Position numbers and translations under genes: made by a program
Notes under the pieces: model-generated
Databases searched by the model: none
What the model saw: the letters and a program-made list of their open reading frames with translations, nothing else
Told to the model about the DNA's origin: nothing
In this document: positions 44,465 to 54,489 of the stretch, in pieces
Layout: every line of letters begins with the position of its first letter
Position numbering within the stretch: position 1 is the first letter of the stretch
Assembly (NCBI RefSeq): GCF_030730905.1
Contig: NZ_JAVAMP010000012.1
Location: forward strand, 1 to 64,000
Direction of reading: 5' to 3'
Source of the DNA: Chengkuizengella axinellae
GTDB lineage: Bacteria; Bacillota; Bacilli; Paenibacillales; KCTC-33759
DNA length: 64,000 nt

Positions 44465-45529
44465 TTATGAACCAAAACCTCCATATGTTGAATTCATAAT
44501 TTCCTCATATTCTATTACATTGATTATATTTTCAGTGGGAACATCGACTGTGAAATTCGGATCTTGATTAATATCATTCGTTGATAAAGAAAGATTAATT
44601 ATAAAATTCCCAACAATCCCTTCTACAATAGCATCGATATCAAGTTTCATAGATTGATAAGAAATATAGTTGTCCTTGTTAATTCCGTTTAGAATTGTGA
44701 AATCATTTACTCTTAAAGAGTTGTTTTCATCTTGTAAAAATGAGATGATGTCACTTCTACTATTTATCATATCCTCTTTAAGCTTTTCTGGTTCTCCTGG
44801 TTCCATATATTTGTATTCAGACCAATTGGGACTAGATAGTAAATCTACTAATTCAGGAAAAACTTGGTCAACAAAAGTTAAAACTACCTTCTCAAAATTT
44901 TCATCAGTAATTTTAATTTCAACAACTTCAGTTACATCTGCTCCATCTGGAAACTGAGATTCTTCCAGTAACGTGAAATATTCTTCCTCATTATAATGAT
45001 TAAAAATAATTCTAGACATTTCCTTTATTAATTCATTTTGTTTCTGTAAAATTTCGAAATCAAATTCTTCTTCAGTTTCTGATAACTCATCATAATTAAA
45101 TTCCATAAATTTTCCTTTTACTTCTTCAGGTAAAGGTATAAAAGGAATATTAGGTACTTTGACTAAAGTTCTTTCTTCTTCAATAATCATTGGTAAATTC
45201 ACATTAAAACTCATATCCCCAGGTATTTCTAAATCTAAGATCATTTCTATTTTCACTGGGTTTAGTTGATATACTCCAGAAATATTCATATTAATATCTT
45301 GGAGCATACCTGCTATCATGGCCATCTCTGGTTCAGCTGCAATCGCTTCTGCCGGTACGTTCATACTGAAATCTATGTTTCCGTCAAAAGAATAGGATTC
45401 CAACTCAAAGGATTTATCATAGGCTGTATTTAACATTTGCTTTGGTCCTGGTTTTTGGCCACATCCACTTAGAACCAATGTAAGAATAATCAGTAGAGTA
45501 AATGCGATTGATAATAATTTTCTTTTCAA
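44465..45529 (-). CDS. LppX/DUF6612-like lipoprotein
   Basis: The 354-residue lipoprotein has lipobox LSGC (about residues 20-23) and a mature acidic domain beginning with a helix then SFDGNIDFSMNVP. This beginning resembles secreted lipid-binding-type lipoproteins of Gram-positive bacteria, but I do not claim the fold. It stands in a gap between the T4SS and Tad gene groups with its own terminator. Role unknown. Confidence 0.6.
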   Translation of the reverse strand: MKRKLLSIAFTLLIILTLVLSGCGQKPGPKQMLNTAYDKSFELESYSFDGNIDFSMNVPAEAIAAEPEMAMIAGMLQDINMNISGVYQLNPVKIEMILDLEIPGDMSFNVNLPMIIEEERTLVKVPNIPFIPLPEEVKGKFMEFNYDELSETEEEFDFEILQKQNELIKEMSRIIFNHYNEEEYFTLLEESQFPDGADVTEVVEIKITDENFEKVVLTFVDQVFPELVDLLSSPNWSEYKYMEPGEPEKLKEDMINSRSDIISFLQDENNSLRVNDFTILNGINKDNYISYQSMKLDIDAIVEGIVGNFIINLSLSTNDINQDPNFTVDVPTENIINVIEYEEIMNSTYGGFGS

Positions 45530-45650
45530 ATAATTTCTCCTCCTTTAATAATAAACAATCCTAATCGTATAGTAATTATAACTATAATAGAACGTCCCAT
45601 ATACGTTATTATTTAGGTCTTTTGTTTATTTTTATTTGTTATAGTAGTAC

Positions 45651-45881
45651 CTAAAGACCATACTTTTTCATAATTGAAACTACTTCATCTGCACATCTTT
45701 CATTCTTATTAATCACTAAATAACTATTATTCTTTTTATTGATTAGGTTTACAGTATGGATTGTTTTAATTAATCGATTAAATTCCTCCTGTATTGTTGG
45801 ATGAGTGCGTGACAAAGTTTCGATATCCTTGTTATCTATTACAGTAAATCTATCATTAATGTTTTTTACTTGTTCAGACAT
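45651..45881 (-). CDS. small hypothetical protein
   Basis: The 76-residue product is soluble and polar, with no recognised domain. GGAGGTTAG precedes the ATG at 45881. It lies between the lipoprotein gene and a bidirectional terminator (45957-45986). Confidence 0.5.
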   Translation of the reverse strand: MSEQVKNINDRFTVIDNKDIETLSRTHPTIQEEFNRLIKTIHTVNLINKKNNSYLVINKNERCADEVVSIMKKYGL

Positions 45882-45956
45882 TATGAACTCTAACCTCCAT
45901 CTCTTGTTTTTTGTGGTAATAGATGGTTTTTTTAAAAAATTATTAAATAATTTCGT

Positions 45957-45986
45957 AAAAACCCCTTTAAAACAAAGGGGTTTTTA
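45957..45986. terminator. bidirectional terminator
   Basis: AAAACCCCTTT (45958-45968) pairs with AAAGGGGTTTT (45974-45984), with T-rich sequence on both strands. It separates the 45651 gene from the + strand gene at 46022. Confidence 0.75.
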
Positions 45987-46021
45987 TATAAAATAGATTC
46001 AACCACCTTTATAAATAAGGA

Positions 46022-46315
46022 GTGAATAGTATACAAATTTATATAGGTTTTCTATTTCTCTTACTAGCGGCAAGAACATATTTCAAAACAAAAGAAAAGT
46101 ATGGAAAAAAAACAAGTACAGACAAAGTCCTCTATGTAATGGCTAGTGTTTTTGTTCTTTTCTGGTACTTTGTTTTTACGTTAATGGAAGTAACATCCTG
46201 GAGCAACAAAGCACTAATGATGTCTATTTTTTTCGTTATTGCTCTGGTTTCGTTTACTATTGATAATATTATATTTATTAAAACTGACAAAAAACAGACT
46301 GAGAAAACAATGTAA
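46022..46315 (+). CDS. three-TM membrane protein, orphan + strand gene
   Basis: The frame begins at GTG 46022, but AAGGAG (46017-46022) overlaps that GTG. The better-placed start is ATA 46031, eight bases downstream. Product about 94-97 residues with hydrophobic segments near 5-19, 37-58 and 66-90. No family. It is read opposite to the surrounding operon and is convergent with the EAL-like gene. Confidence 0.5.
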   Translation: MNSIQIYIGFLFLLLAARTYFKTKEKYGKKTSTDKVLYVMASVFVLFWYFVFTLMEVTSWSNKALMMSIFFVIALVSFTIDNIIFIKTDKKQTEKTM

Positions 46316-46381
46316 AAAATGCCCTTTCCCTTTAGAGGAATTAGGGTGTATAAAATAATAAACTCCTTAAATTTTTGGATT

Positions 46382-46984
46382 TTAAAATCGATCAAAAAGG
46401 AAGCCCTGGACTAGTTGTAGACCAAGACGTTGAACATTTTCTTTTTCACTTAATTTCTCAATTTGCTCCACAATAATTGGTTTGTTACATTTTTTTAATT
46501 CATTTAAAAATGCTAAATTGTTTTGAATATCTTTATATCTAACTTTGAATCCTGTAACATCTATATTTCTCCATGCTTCCCATGTATCTTCAGTAAGATC
46601 ATCTAACCAAACTTTAAAATCTCGTTTCTTTAGCTGATGAATATATTCTCTAATATCTTGTACATACTCTGAATCTTGTGACCACTCAACAAGTTCTATC
46701 CCTCCATTCCATGAATAATTCATATTCATAAAAAATGGCAATGATGATATGGTAATGTTCACATTGATTGGAACTTCACTTTCAAATTTAGTAGCTTTTT
46801 GAAAAATAATCTCTTCACGGTGCCAAAGCTCAATTGTGTCATTTACACTGAAATATTCAGCAACACTCATATTCTTTGGTCGACATAATAGTTCATTGAT
46901 CATCGGTTTTTCTGTTTCTACATCAATTATTTTTTGTGAAATTAAATCAATAATTTCATACTCCCCCTTTCTTTTTATATTCAT
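46382..46984 (-). CDS. EAL-domain-like protein (c-di-GMP phosphodiesterase or receptor)
   Basis: The 200-residue protein shows the EAL landmarks in order: ELLCR (31-35), N74/N76, IELVE (96-100), LDDLTE (127-132), FKVRY (146-150; Lys147), VEQIE (172-176) and QGF (193-195). Most metal- and ligand-binding positions are present, although the EAL itself is ELL and the domain is shorter than the usual ~240 residues. It may hydrolyse or bind c-di-GMP. It lies in the T4SS part, downstream of the M23 gene. Confidence 0.65.
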   Translation of the reverse strand: MNIKRKGEYEIIDLISQKIIDVETEKPMINELLCRPKNMSVAEYFSVNDTIELWHREEIIFQKATKFESEVPINVNITISSLPFFMNMNYSWNGGIELVEWSQDSEYVQDIREYIHQLKKRDFKVWLDDLTEDTWEAWRNIDVTGFKVRYKDIQNNLAFLNELKKCNKPIIVEQIEKLSEKENVQRLGLQLVQGFLFDRF

Positions 46985-46995
46985 ATTTCTTAAAA

Positions 46996-48306
46996 CTAGA
47001 ATGGAAAGAAATATGCTGGATTTAATGCTTTTCCATCTTGACGTATTTCAAAATGTAAATGAGCAGCAGTAGATCTACCAGTGTTGCCCATCGTACCAAT
47101 TAAATCTCCTTTTTTGACTTTATCCCCTTTACTGACGGCTAAAGTATCTAAATGTGCATATCTAGTTTCAATTTGATCGTTATAATGTTTAATATATATA
47201 ATCGTTCCATAACTACCAGATGATTCTTCAGCTCGAGTTACAGTTCCATCTTCCATTGCCCAGATTGGATCTCCAGCTATACCTTGATTAACAGCACCTA
47301 TATCGAGAGCAAGATGAAATTCATCATCTCTTGGACCGTAAGGAGAGGTAACTCTTGTTGAAGGTGTAACCCATAACCATTCATTTTCACCAACAAATCT
47401 AGGGTAACTACTATAATCAAAATTTCTAAGATAAGTTAAATTCAAATCATAGTTAGTATCATATGCGGTTGCTAGTTCTAACACTAATTCAATATCTGAT
47501 GGATGTGTGATGCCTTGTTCATTCAAATACAATATAAAAGGTTCGTAGTATTCAGCTGGATATTGGACTTTGGTAAGAATTTCTTTCTTTATAATTTTCT
47601 TTTGAGTTTCAACATTTGGATTCGGACTAGGAATGTGCATGACTTCTTCTGTTTGCTTATATTCATAAATAAATGTACCTTCAATGGTTTCAGCTTTGGT
47701 GATTAACTCTACATCTTCTGTCTTCTTATCTATTTCTAATACCCACTCTTTAATTATTTTTTCTTGTATTTCCATAACTTCATTTCCATTTTCATCTGTA
47801 GTGGTGACTTCAACTTCAATTGTCCTTTCTTCTTGTTTCCATATTTCTTCTTCAACATATATAACAGAATCCTTGAATTCAAAATTAGGTTTTAGATCAT
47901 CAAAAACATTTTCTGGATCAATATCTATTTCATCCATTGCATCATTCATAAGGGGATCGTGTATAAGACGATCTACAGAAGCTAAAATAGCCCATGAAAA
48001 CTCATGGACCTTAGCTTGTTGGATCTGATCATCACTTAGTCCATCACTCCATTCTGAAGCAATTTCCTTATAATCTTCAAACAGTTCTTTATTATCTTCA
48101 TAAAACTCTTCATCTTTAGAGAAGCCAAAAAAAGCTGCGACTCTATCTTTTGCATCGATAGTTATGTCTTCAGCAGCTTGTCTTGGTATAGCAAATATTA
48201 CTAAAAATGCTATATAGCAAATGATGATAATCACTAAGATAGGAAGCCAAATCACAGCTGTCTTAGCTAAGATAGATAATATGATTTTCAATAATTTTTT
48301 AGCCAT
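46996..48306 (-). CDS. M23-family cell-wall hydrolase of the T4SS
   Basis: The 436-residue protein has one N-terminal transmembrane segment (about 15-40), a coiled, acidic middle and a C-terminal LytM/M23 metallopeptidase domain with HLALDIG and HLHFEIR zinc motifs. It would locally cut peptidoglycan so that the channel can pass, as VirB1-type hydrolases do. The ATG at 48306 lacks a clear ribosome binding site; the frame is open upstream to ATA 48408 behind GGGGGG, in a TAATA overlap with the VirB6-like stop. The true start may be there, giving 34 more residues. Confidence 0.8.
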   Translation of the reverse strand: MAKKLLKIILSILAKTAVIWLPILVIIIICYIAFLVIFAIPRQAAEDITIDAKDRVAAFFGFSKDEEFYEDNKELFEDYKEIASEWSDGLSDDQIQQAKVHEFSWAILASVDRLIHDPLMNDAMDEIDIDPENVFDDLKPNFEFKDSVIYVEEEIWKQEERTIEVEVTTTDENGNEVMEIQEKIIKEWVLEIDKKTEDVELITKAETIEGTFIYEYKQTEEVMHIPSPNPNVETQKKIIKKEILTKVQYPAEYYEPFILYLNEQGITHPSDIELVLELATAYDTNYDLNLTYLRNFDYSSYPRFVGENEWLWVTPSTRVTSPYGPRDDEFHLALDIGAVNQGIAGDPIWAMEDGTVTRAEESSGSYGTIIYIKHYNDQIETRYAHLDTLAVSKGDKVKKGDLIGTMGNTGRSTAAHLHFEIRQDGKALNPAYFFPF

Positions 48307-48407
48307 AAATTTACCTAATTTAACAGCTAAGTTAGTTGCGAATTGGCCTGTTGTATTGGCTATATTTTTAGCTATTGAACCCGTAGTATTATCTTCATAA
48401 GGATTTA

Positions 48408-50900
48408 TTAAGATCCCCCCCTACTCTTAGAGCTGAATTCTAAATTTTGAAAGGGTTTTACTTCTTTACACATGTTTTGATAATTTGTCATGTTAATCTG
48501 TGCTTGTGATGCATTTACTTTGTGATTAGTATATTTAGCATGGAGGTCATGGTAATTTTCTTCAGCTTTAACAAGAGGTTCTGGTTTTAAAAATTTCCCT
48601 GTGTGATGGTCTTTATTAAAATTATAATATTTTGATCCAGGACCATACTTTGATTCCATAGCAGTTAGTTTATCTTTTGCAATATTTAATTCTGGGAGTA
48701 TTTTTTGCATTTGCTGAGAGGAATTTTGAAACTGCTTTTGATTTTTTTTCATATAATCGAATTTTTGTCTTCCAGTACCTTTATTCAATAATTTTTGGGC
48801 ACCCCAACCCATTTTAACCGCAGCGTTATTTATTTTCCCGCCTTGACCGCTCATATAACTTGATTCCATATGTTGCTTTAAACCAGGTGTAACGGATACA
48901 TCTCTATTTCTATACTGATCAACCGAATCTATTCCACTTTGGATTGTATCACCAACTTTACCAAGTGCATTATTTGCAGTTTTGGCAGCACCTATACCGA
49001 CCATCATTCCCATTGAAGGATTACCTGTAGCCATAGTAGATACGGTTGCACCAAGAGCAGCACTTGTCATGGCAACAGGAGCTTTAACCCAACTGGATCC
49101 AAGAGCTCTCCTGCTTGAGTTAAAAACAGACCCTAGTGTACCTTGTCTTCCTATTCCTTGGGTTAAGGGATTTTTTCCTTGCATAGATGTGTTATTCGTT
49201 TGGGAAAGTGGGTTTTCGATAGCTGAATTATTGTTACTACCATTACCTTTTTCTAACCCGCCTTTGGAGTTTGATTTAAAAATTCTAGCCATATTTCCTA
49301 CAGCCATCAACCCCATCATAGATCCCATACTTCCCGATACTCCACTGCCACTTTCTAAGTTCATGAGCTTCCTAAATAAATTTACTATAATAGGTAGACC
49401 AAAGAAGTAAGCTATAACGATCCAAAAACTTACCCCTCCATAATTAAATGCTTTTAAGGTAATAAAGAATAGGGCTAATGCAACAGCATGAGCAACTGGA
49501 AGAAATACACTAGCAATAAATTCTTGATACCATATTTGCATGGAATGACGAAACTTTGGATGTATAGATATGACACATACAGCAGGAAACACAAAGATGA
49601 GAACAGACAATATGATGATTCGAAGCGAATATTGATAATTTAGTACAGCTGTCATAATAGCAGCCATGAATACGATAAATGCAATACCAAGACTATTAAC
49701 TGTATTTGCAAAAGAATCATATCCAGCAGAACCGGTCCCCCAGATCATATCTAAAAATAAATTCATTTTCACTCCATATTCTTCTAAACCGTACCAGATT
49801 ATATCTATGATATAATTGTTAATTGTAAAAATAAAATACCAAAGATACCCCCCAAACCTTAAGGAGAGTAATGCAATAATAAAACCGTATGTGTAGTCTT
49901 TTGCCTGACTCTTTTTTTCTGAGTTTTTCCCAGATAAAGCAAAAGTAAATCCAATAATGGTAAGTATTAAAACGATAGGAATAGGTAAAAACCTTTGAAA
50001 TAGTTCATAAAAATAAGTAATTCCTGAGTACAAACCTTCAGGGAAAATCCCCATAATATATGAGCCTTCTTCCCAGTCCCCTTTTAAAAAGGGATCAGTT
50101 TCATCTTTCCTAGGGTTTTTATTGAAAACAAGCAAAGTTACATCTCTCATACCGAGTGCTTTTAAAGCCCAATTTGAAAAACTTATTATAATTCCAGCTG
50201 TAAAGCGTTCCCCATATCCTGGCTTATTGTTCTCATCGTCATAATATCCTTTCATGATATTATTTAGGATACCTTCATCTATTTTTTCCTCACCATTTTG
50301 ATTTATTTCAAATAAAACGGCTTTAAAATCATATACTACGTATTCCTCTTTTTTATCTCTTTGATAATCGTCATAATCAACTAAAGTAAATATAATCCCG
50401 TAGGTAAGTAATTCTTCTACCAGTGAATCAACACTTCTATATAGATTTGGTTTATGCTTCGTTCCTCCCTTGTTATCTAACTTATTATACACGTCATCTA
50501 ATATATCAAGGCCGTTATTAATAAACATAAAACTTTCATAGTTTAATTCATATGGAAATGAGGTATGCAAACTTGGATCATATTCGCATGTTTTATCCGG
50601 ATACATTAACAAGATTCCATATTGTTTAAGTACACCTTTTGCTTCCTCAAATATGTCCTTGTTTCCACGCGGTTTTGATCCATGTCCAAAACATTTGGGT
50701 TTTTTATCATTTAATAAGTCAAGAGTATCTATTATTTCTTTTACCATTGTAATGTTATTTAAATTATCTTTTAAATCATGTTTAATGACTACGTTAGATT
50801 CATCTTCTACTTCAATAGGTGCTGCGAGAATTACACTAGAAAATACATTAAGTAGAAAGAAGAGTAGGATTATGAGTGATATTTTCTTTCTCATTCTCAA
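48408..50900 (-). CDS. VirB6/TrbL-like polytopic channel protein
   Basis: The 830-residue protein has a signal peptide (1-27), a hydrophilic domain to about 290, then about five to six transmembrane helices (295-530), and a long Gly/Ser/Gln-rich C-terminal cytosolic tail with MGSMMGLMAVG and repetitive GNP/TMATG pieces. This is the layout of VirB6/TrbL-type channel proteins in Gram-positive conjugation systems. It lies between VirB4-like and M23-like genes. Confidence 0.75.
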   Translation of the reverse strand: MRMRKKISLIILLFFLLNVFSSVILAAPIEVEDESNVVIKHDLKDNLNNITMVKEIIDTLDLLNDKKPKCFGHGSKPRGNKDIFEEAKGVLKQYGILLMYPDKTCEYDPSLHTSFPYELNYESFMFINNGLDILDDVYNKLDNKGGTKHKPNLYRSVDSLVEELLTYGIIFTLVDYDDYQRDKKEEYVVYDFKAVLFEINQNGEEKIDEGILNNIMKGYYDDENNKPGYGERFTAGIIISFSNWALKALGMRDVTLLVFNKNPRKDETDPFLKGDWEEGSYIMGIFPEGLYSGITYFYELFQRFLPIPIVLILTIIGFTFALSGKNSEKKSQAKDYTYGFIIALLSLRFGGYLWYFIFTINNYIIDIIWYGLEEYGVKMNLFLDMIWGTGSAGYDSFANTVNSLGIAFIVFMAAIMTAVLNYQYSLRIIILSVLIFVFPAVCVISIHPKFRHSMQIWYQEFIASVFLPVAHAVALALFFITLKAFNYGGVSFWIVIAYFFGLPIIVNLFRKLMNLESGSGVSGSMGSMMGLMAVGNMARIFKSNSKGGLEKGNGSNNNSAIENPLSQTNNTSMQGKNPLTQGIGRQGTLGSVFNSSRRALGSSWVKAPVAMTSAALGATVSTMATGNPSMGMMVGIGAAKTANNALGKVGDTIQSGIDSVDQYRNRDVSVTPGLKQHMESSYMSGQGGKINNAAVKMGWGAQKLLNKGTGRQKFDYMKKNQKQFQNSSQQMQKILPELNIAKDKLTAMESKYGPGSKYYNFNKDHHTGKFLKPEPLVKAEENYHDLHAKYTNHKVNASQAQINMTNYQNMCKEVKPFQNLEFSSKSRGGS

Positions 50901-52907
50901 TCACCTCATTCCTTGTAATTCCTGCTGTTTTAATTTATTCTTTACTAATTCTTTTCTCTCCCAGTACTTAGGGTCATTTGGATCTGAAGTAAAGAGTAAA
51001 TGTTCATAGTCTGTAGTATCAACATGAACAGCAGTCGATTCATGGTCCAATTTAACAATTAAATCTCCTTTACCAGCTTCATTAATAAGATAATTAGCTT
51101 CTCCCTCACTTAAATCTAATTTCCCACGTACGGATTCGATATCGATAGGTTCTTGGATTCCTATTAGTTTAATAGGCGAATTTTTTACTGCTGCAACACC
51201 TGCTTTGGAACGTGTATATACTTCTAAACCTTGGGATATGGCACAAATTGAAGTATTCGTGGATCTATGTTCACGATATGCACTCTCAGCCCATACCTCA
51301 CCAATATCTTCATCATTAAAGATGTTCTGACACTCTTCTATTACAAGACGTTTTTTAAGTTCAGGATACTTTTTTGCCCATTTTTCAGTTGTCCATCTTG
51401 TTATAACTGCAAGTCCTAATGGACGCATAATTTCAGGATCTAATTTATTTATTGCAAACCCAAATAAAGGAGATCTTTTTAATTTCACTGTAGATTGTCC
51501 ATCAAAAATAGAATACGAAGGTGCACCACCTTGTTTCGTAAACATTTTTAAGATTTTACTTACTTTAACAACATCCTCAATATTGCTTTCTTTCATTTTT
51601 TTATACAAACCACTTAATTCAGGCATCTTTTTTAATTTTCTGGTAGAAAACCTGTCTTTATTGTTAAATCCTCCGGAGCTATAAATACTAGTAGGATCTC
51701 TTGTTATTTCTAATTCTTTGTACTGTTCTCTTATAGCGTGATTAATAAAAACTTTAACTTCCCCTGTTAGATCTGAACGTTCATAAGTAGTTATCATTTT
51801 AAAAACAATTGCTTGTACGTTATTAACAGCTTCTTCAATATCTACATATCGATCTCCATTTTTTTCTTCTGTTATATCAACATCGTAGGGGTTAATTCTA
51901 TCTTTAGAAGTTTCGCTAAATTCAATATATGGACATCCCATTAATATTAAGAAGTCTCCGTACTCACCTTTCCAATCTATGATACAATGATGTATTCCAA
52001 TGTGTACTGATCTATGAATTATGGTGAAAATTGAGTATGTTTTACCTGCTCCTGATCTGCCCATAATTACCATATGTTGATTCATAAGTGAAGGATGCCA
52101 TCCATCTAACCAGGTAGGTCTGCCTATTAAATCTTTCCCTATAATTATGCCAGTACGATGTGAAATTCCACCTAATCCAAACAGAAATAAATCAGCTACA
52201 TTTGATGTTTCAAGACTGAAGAAATGTTCTTTGTGAACTAAGTCTTCTTTGGTAGTTGGTAAAATAGACTTTAGCGCATCAAGTTGATAACCATCAGCAG
52301 ATCTTAAAACAATTGATTTTCCTCCAAAAAGGTTTACTAAAGCATTACAATATTTTTTTAAACTACTCCAATCGTTACCACTAGCTACAGCTTGAATGGA
52401 AACTCTATAAGATCTCTCGATATTCATTCGAATTCTTTGTTGTCTTAGTTTTAAGTCTCTAATTTCATCCTCCATAGCATCCAGTTTTGAAACATTTTTT
52501 TCTTCAGCTCTATCTGATAAAAGTCCTGCAATCCTTCTACCAATTTCATCTAATTCTTTATTGTTTGAGGCAGGTCTAACATGAACAGCAATATCAACAT
52601 CACCTTCACCAAACTCTCCTAATACAAGGGAATCTAACATGCCTGCCCACGTATTTCCAGACATAATTTCCGCAAAAAATGAGCGGAAATAGCGAACAGG
52701 TACAGCAGTTCCTCCAATTTCAACTGCATAATCTGACAGCTTAATACCTTCATCGTTTATTTCTTTAGGTAACGTTTCTTTAATTATCGATGGTGCTGCA
52801 AAGTCAATCCCTTCAGGCTTTGCATCATTAAAAGAGGGTTGTTTTTTAAAGGATTTTAATGATGTTAGTTTATTTTTATTCTTATTTTTACTTCTTACAA
52901 ATCCCAT
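50901..52907 (-). CDS. VirB4/TraC-type secretion ATPase
   Basis: The 668-residue protein carries Walker A GRSGAGKT (about residues 284-291) and Walker B LVIEECQNIF (about 530) of the VirB4/TraE family. The ~200-residue N-terminus resembles the VirB4 N-domain. It drives assembly and substrate passage of the conjugative channel. Its N-terminus abuts the smaller VirB4-N-like protein encoded upstream. Co-transcribed with VirB3- and VirB2-like genes. Confidence 0.85.
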   Translation of the reverse strand: MGFVRSKNKNKNKLTSLKSFKKQPSFNDAKPEGIDFAAPSIIKETLPKEINDEGIKLSDYAVEIGGTAVPVRYFRSFFAEIMSGNTWAGMLDSLVLGEFGEGDVDIAVHVRPASNNKELDEIGRRIAGLLSDRAEEKNVSKLDAMEDEIRDLKLRQQRIRMNIERSYRVSIQAVASGNDWSSLKKYCNALVNLFGGKSIVLRSADGYQLDALKSILPTTKEDLVHKEHFFSLETSNVADLFLFGLGGISHRTGIIIGKDLIGRPTWLDGWHPSLMNQHMVIMGRSGAGKTYSIFTIIHRSVHIGIHHCIIDWKGEYGDFLILMGCPYIEFSETSKDRINPYDVDITEEKNGDRYVDIEEAVNNVQAIVFKMITTYERSDLTGEVKVFINHAIREQYKELEITRDPTSIYSSGGFNNKDRFSTRKLKKMPELSGLYKKMKESNIEDVVKVSKILKMFTKQGGAPSYSIFDGQSTVKLKRSPLFGFAINKLDPEIMRPLGLAVITRWTTEKWAKKYPELKKRLVIEECQNIFNDEDIGEVWAESAYREHRSTNTSICAISQGLEVYTRSKAGVAAVKNSPIKLIGIQEPIDIESVRGKLDLSEGEANYLINEAGKGDLIVKLDHESTAVHVDTTDYEHLLFTSDPNDPKYWERKELVKNKLKQQELQGMR

Positions 52908-52910
52908 CCA

Positions 52911-53735
52911 TTAAGCTCCTTTCTCATTATATTCATAAGCAAGAAGTCGAGATGTAATTGAATCTACTTGTGCAGTAAAGCTTTGTGCTTGTATTGCGTC
53001 ATTTAAACGCACTTGATAAGATAGCTCTCTTTGTAATGTTGTATAGATCATATTGTATATTCCTGCCTTATCAAGTTTTCTGTACTGCATTCCAAGGTTT
53101 TGACATGCACCCATGACATGAGTTACAGCTTCTTCAATAACTTGGTGTGATAAATCTTCTTTCTCTTCTTCACTGATTTTTTTCGTATTTACTTTTAACT
53201 TTTCAAATATTCCATCAAAAAAAGCATTTCCAGTTTCAACACCTGAATCTATGCTATCTGATATTGGATTGAAATGGATGACAATGTATCCTGTAAAATC
53301 TCTGCTTTTCTTTTTCTCATCAAACTTTTGATAATACTCTGCGACTTCATTCGCTGATTCAAGTAATTCAGGTGTTAAATATTCATTTTTTCGTGATTCT
53401 TCCTGGTACCAACTCGTATAATCCTTCATATCCAGATATTGCGATTGAACAATAAAGGTATGTGGTATCGCCAACATATTAATAAAACTTCTATGTTTAA
53501 TCCATATTGAATCTTTTTCTTGATTTGAAGAAGTAATCGTATTAATGGGCTTAACTTCAATAACAGCTCTATACATATTTCCTCTCTTAGCAATTCCCTC
53601 TTCACTGATCTCAACACTTTTCCCTATAACATCTTGGGTTGTTATTTCTTGCTTATCACCTGTTTTTTTCAAAAATACAAATACAAAAATGGCTGCCACA
53701 ACAGTGACAACCAGTCCAATCATTTGATATAACAT
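52911..53735 (-). CDS. membrane-anchored T4SS protein (VirB8/VirB4-associated)
   Basis: I start at ATG 53735 because GGAGGAG lies upstream, giving about 274 residues. A single hydrophobic segment (about 4-24) is followed by a cytosolic or external domain with mixed alpha and beta. It lies between the VirB3-like and VirB4-like genes, a place often held by VirB8/TcpC-type or TraC N-terminal proteins. Identity not certain. Confidence 0.55.
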   Translation of the reverse strand: MLYQMIGLVVTVVAAIFVFVFLKKTGDKQEITTQDVIGKSVEISEEGIAKRGNMYRAVIEVKPINTITSSNQEKDSIWIKHRSFINMLAIPHTFIVQSQYLDMKDYTSWYQEESRKNEYLTPELLESANEVAEYYQKFDEKKKSRDFTGYIVIHFNPISDSIDSGVETGNAFFDGIFEKLKVNTKKISEEEKEDLSHQVIEEAVTHVMGACQNLGMQYRKLDKAGIYNMIYTTLQRELSYQVRLNDAIQAQSFTAQVDSITSRLLAYEYNEKGA

Positions 53736-53739
53736 AAAA

Positions 53740-54069
53740 TTAATGATCTCCTCCTTTTTGCACATTGACTTTACGATATAAAAACTTTCTATTTCGAAAA
53801 CGTATCAAAATCATCATAATAAGATATTTTCCTACAGTAAATCCTGTGGGATGTTTTCCATAGGCTAAATACCAAGTTATTGCTAGAGGGATAAAGTAAT
53901 GAATTCGAGAAAATATGATATCTGAGCCAATCGGTGGGATGAATTTCGACATTTGATAAGATAGAACTGCACCAATTCCTAACCAAATCGTTTGTCCGAA
54001 GCTCAGCGGTCCAAGAAATTTTTCTTTTAACTTACTTTGATAAGGAATTGGATGATACTCACCCCACAT
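53740..54069 (-). CDS. VirB3/PrgI-like membrane protein
   Basis: The 109-residue product has a PLSFGQTIWLGIGA segment and two to three hydrophobic helices followed by a basic tail. It resembles the PrgI/TcpE family (VirB3-like) of Gram-positive conjugation systems. It is adjacent to and shares one base with the VirB2-like stop codon region, and precedes the VirB4-associated gene. Confidence 0.65.
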   Translation of the reverse strand: MWGEYHPIPYQSKLKEKFLGPLSFGQTIWLGIGAVLSYQMSKFIPPIGSDIIFSRIHYFIPLAITWYLAYGKHPTGFTVGKYLIMMILIRFRNRKFLYRKVNVQKGGDH

Positions 54070-54473
54070 TATTCATAACCGCCAGTTGGATCTAGACCAG
54101 TAAGAGCAAAGAAAGCACCAACAATAAGTTCTGCTCCAAATGCTACACCTAATCCAGCAAACATCCATAAAATCTTCCCTTTATTTTCTGCTAAAGATTG
54201 AGGATTTCTCCCTCCTGTCATGAAACCATATGCAGCTATCACTAGCATAATCATAAATACAGTTAGACCTACTCTACGTATAGTCCCTATTGCACTTTTA
54301 CTGCCCTTATCTACTTCGGTTTCAAGCTTCTGCAAACTGTTACCTTCTATTGTGTCAATAATGGTTCCAGGATTACTGTTTGCTTTATCGTCATCATCAT
54401 CGCCATTAGCAAATGCGATGGAACTGCCGAATAAAACACTAAATAATATCATAAGTACAATTAATTTTTTCAT
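54069..54473 (-). CDS. VirB2/TrbC-like pilin-type protein
   Basis: The 134-residue product has a signal peptide (1-22, FANG), an Asp-rich stretch, then two hydrophobic helices (about 65-85 and 97-125) separated by GGRNPQSL. This is the classic VirB2/TrbC arrangement. It may form the conjugative channel's extracellular part, distinct from the Tad pilin. Confidence 0.65.
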   Translation of the reverse strand: MKKLIVLMILFSVLFGSSIAFANGDDDDDKANSNPGTIIDTIEGNSLQKLETEVDKGSKSAIGTIRRVGLTVFMIMLVIAAYGFMTGGRNPQSLAENKGKILWMFAGLGVAFGAELIVGAFFALTGLDPTGGYE

Positions 54474-54489
54474 GTATATAACCTCATTT

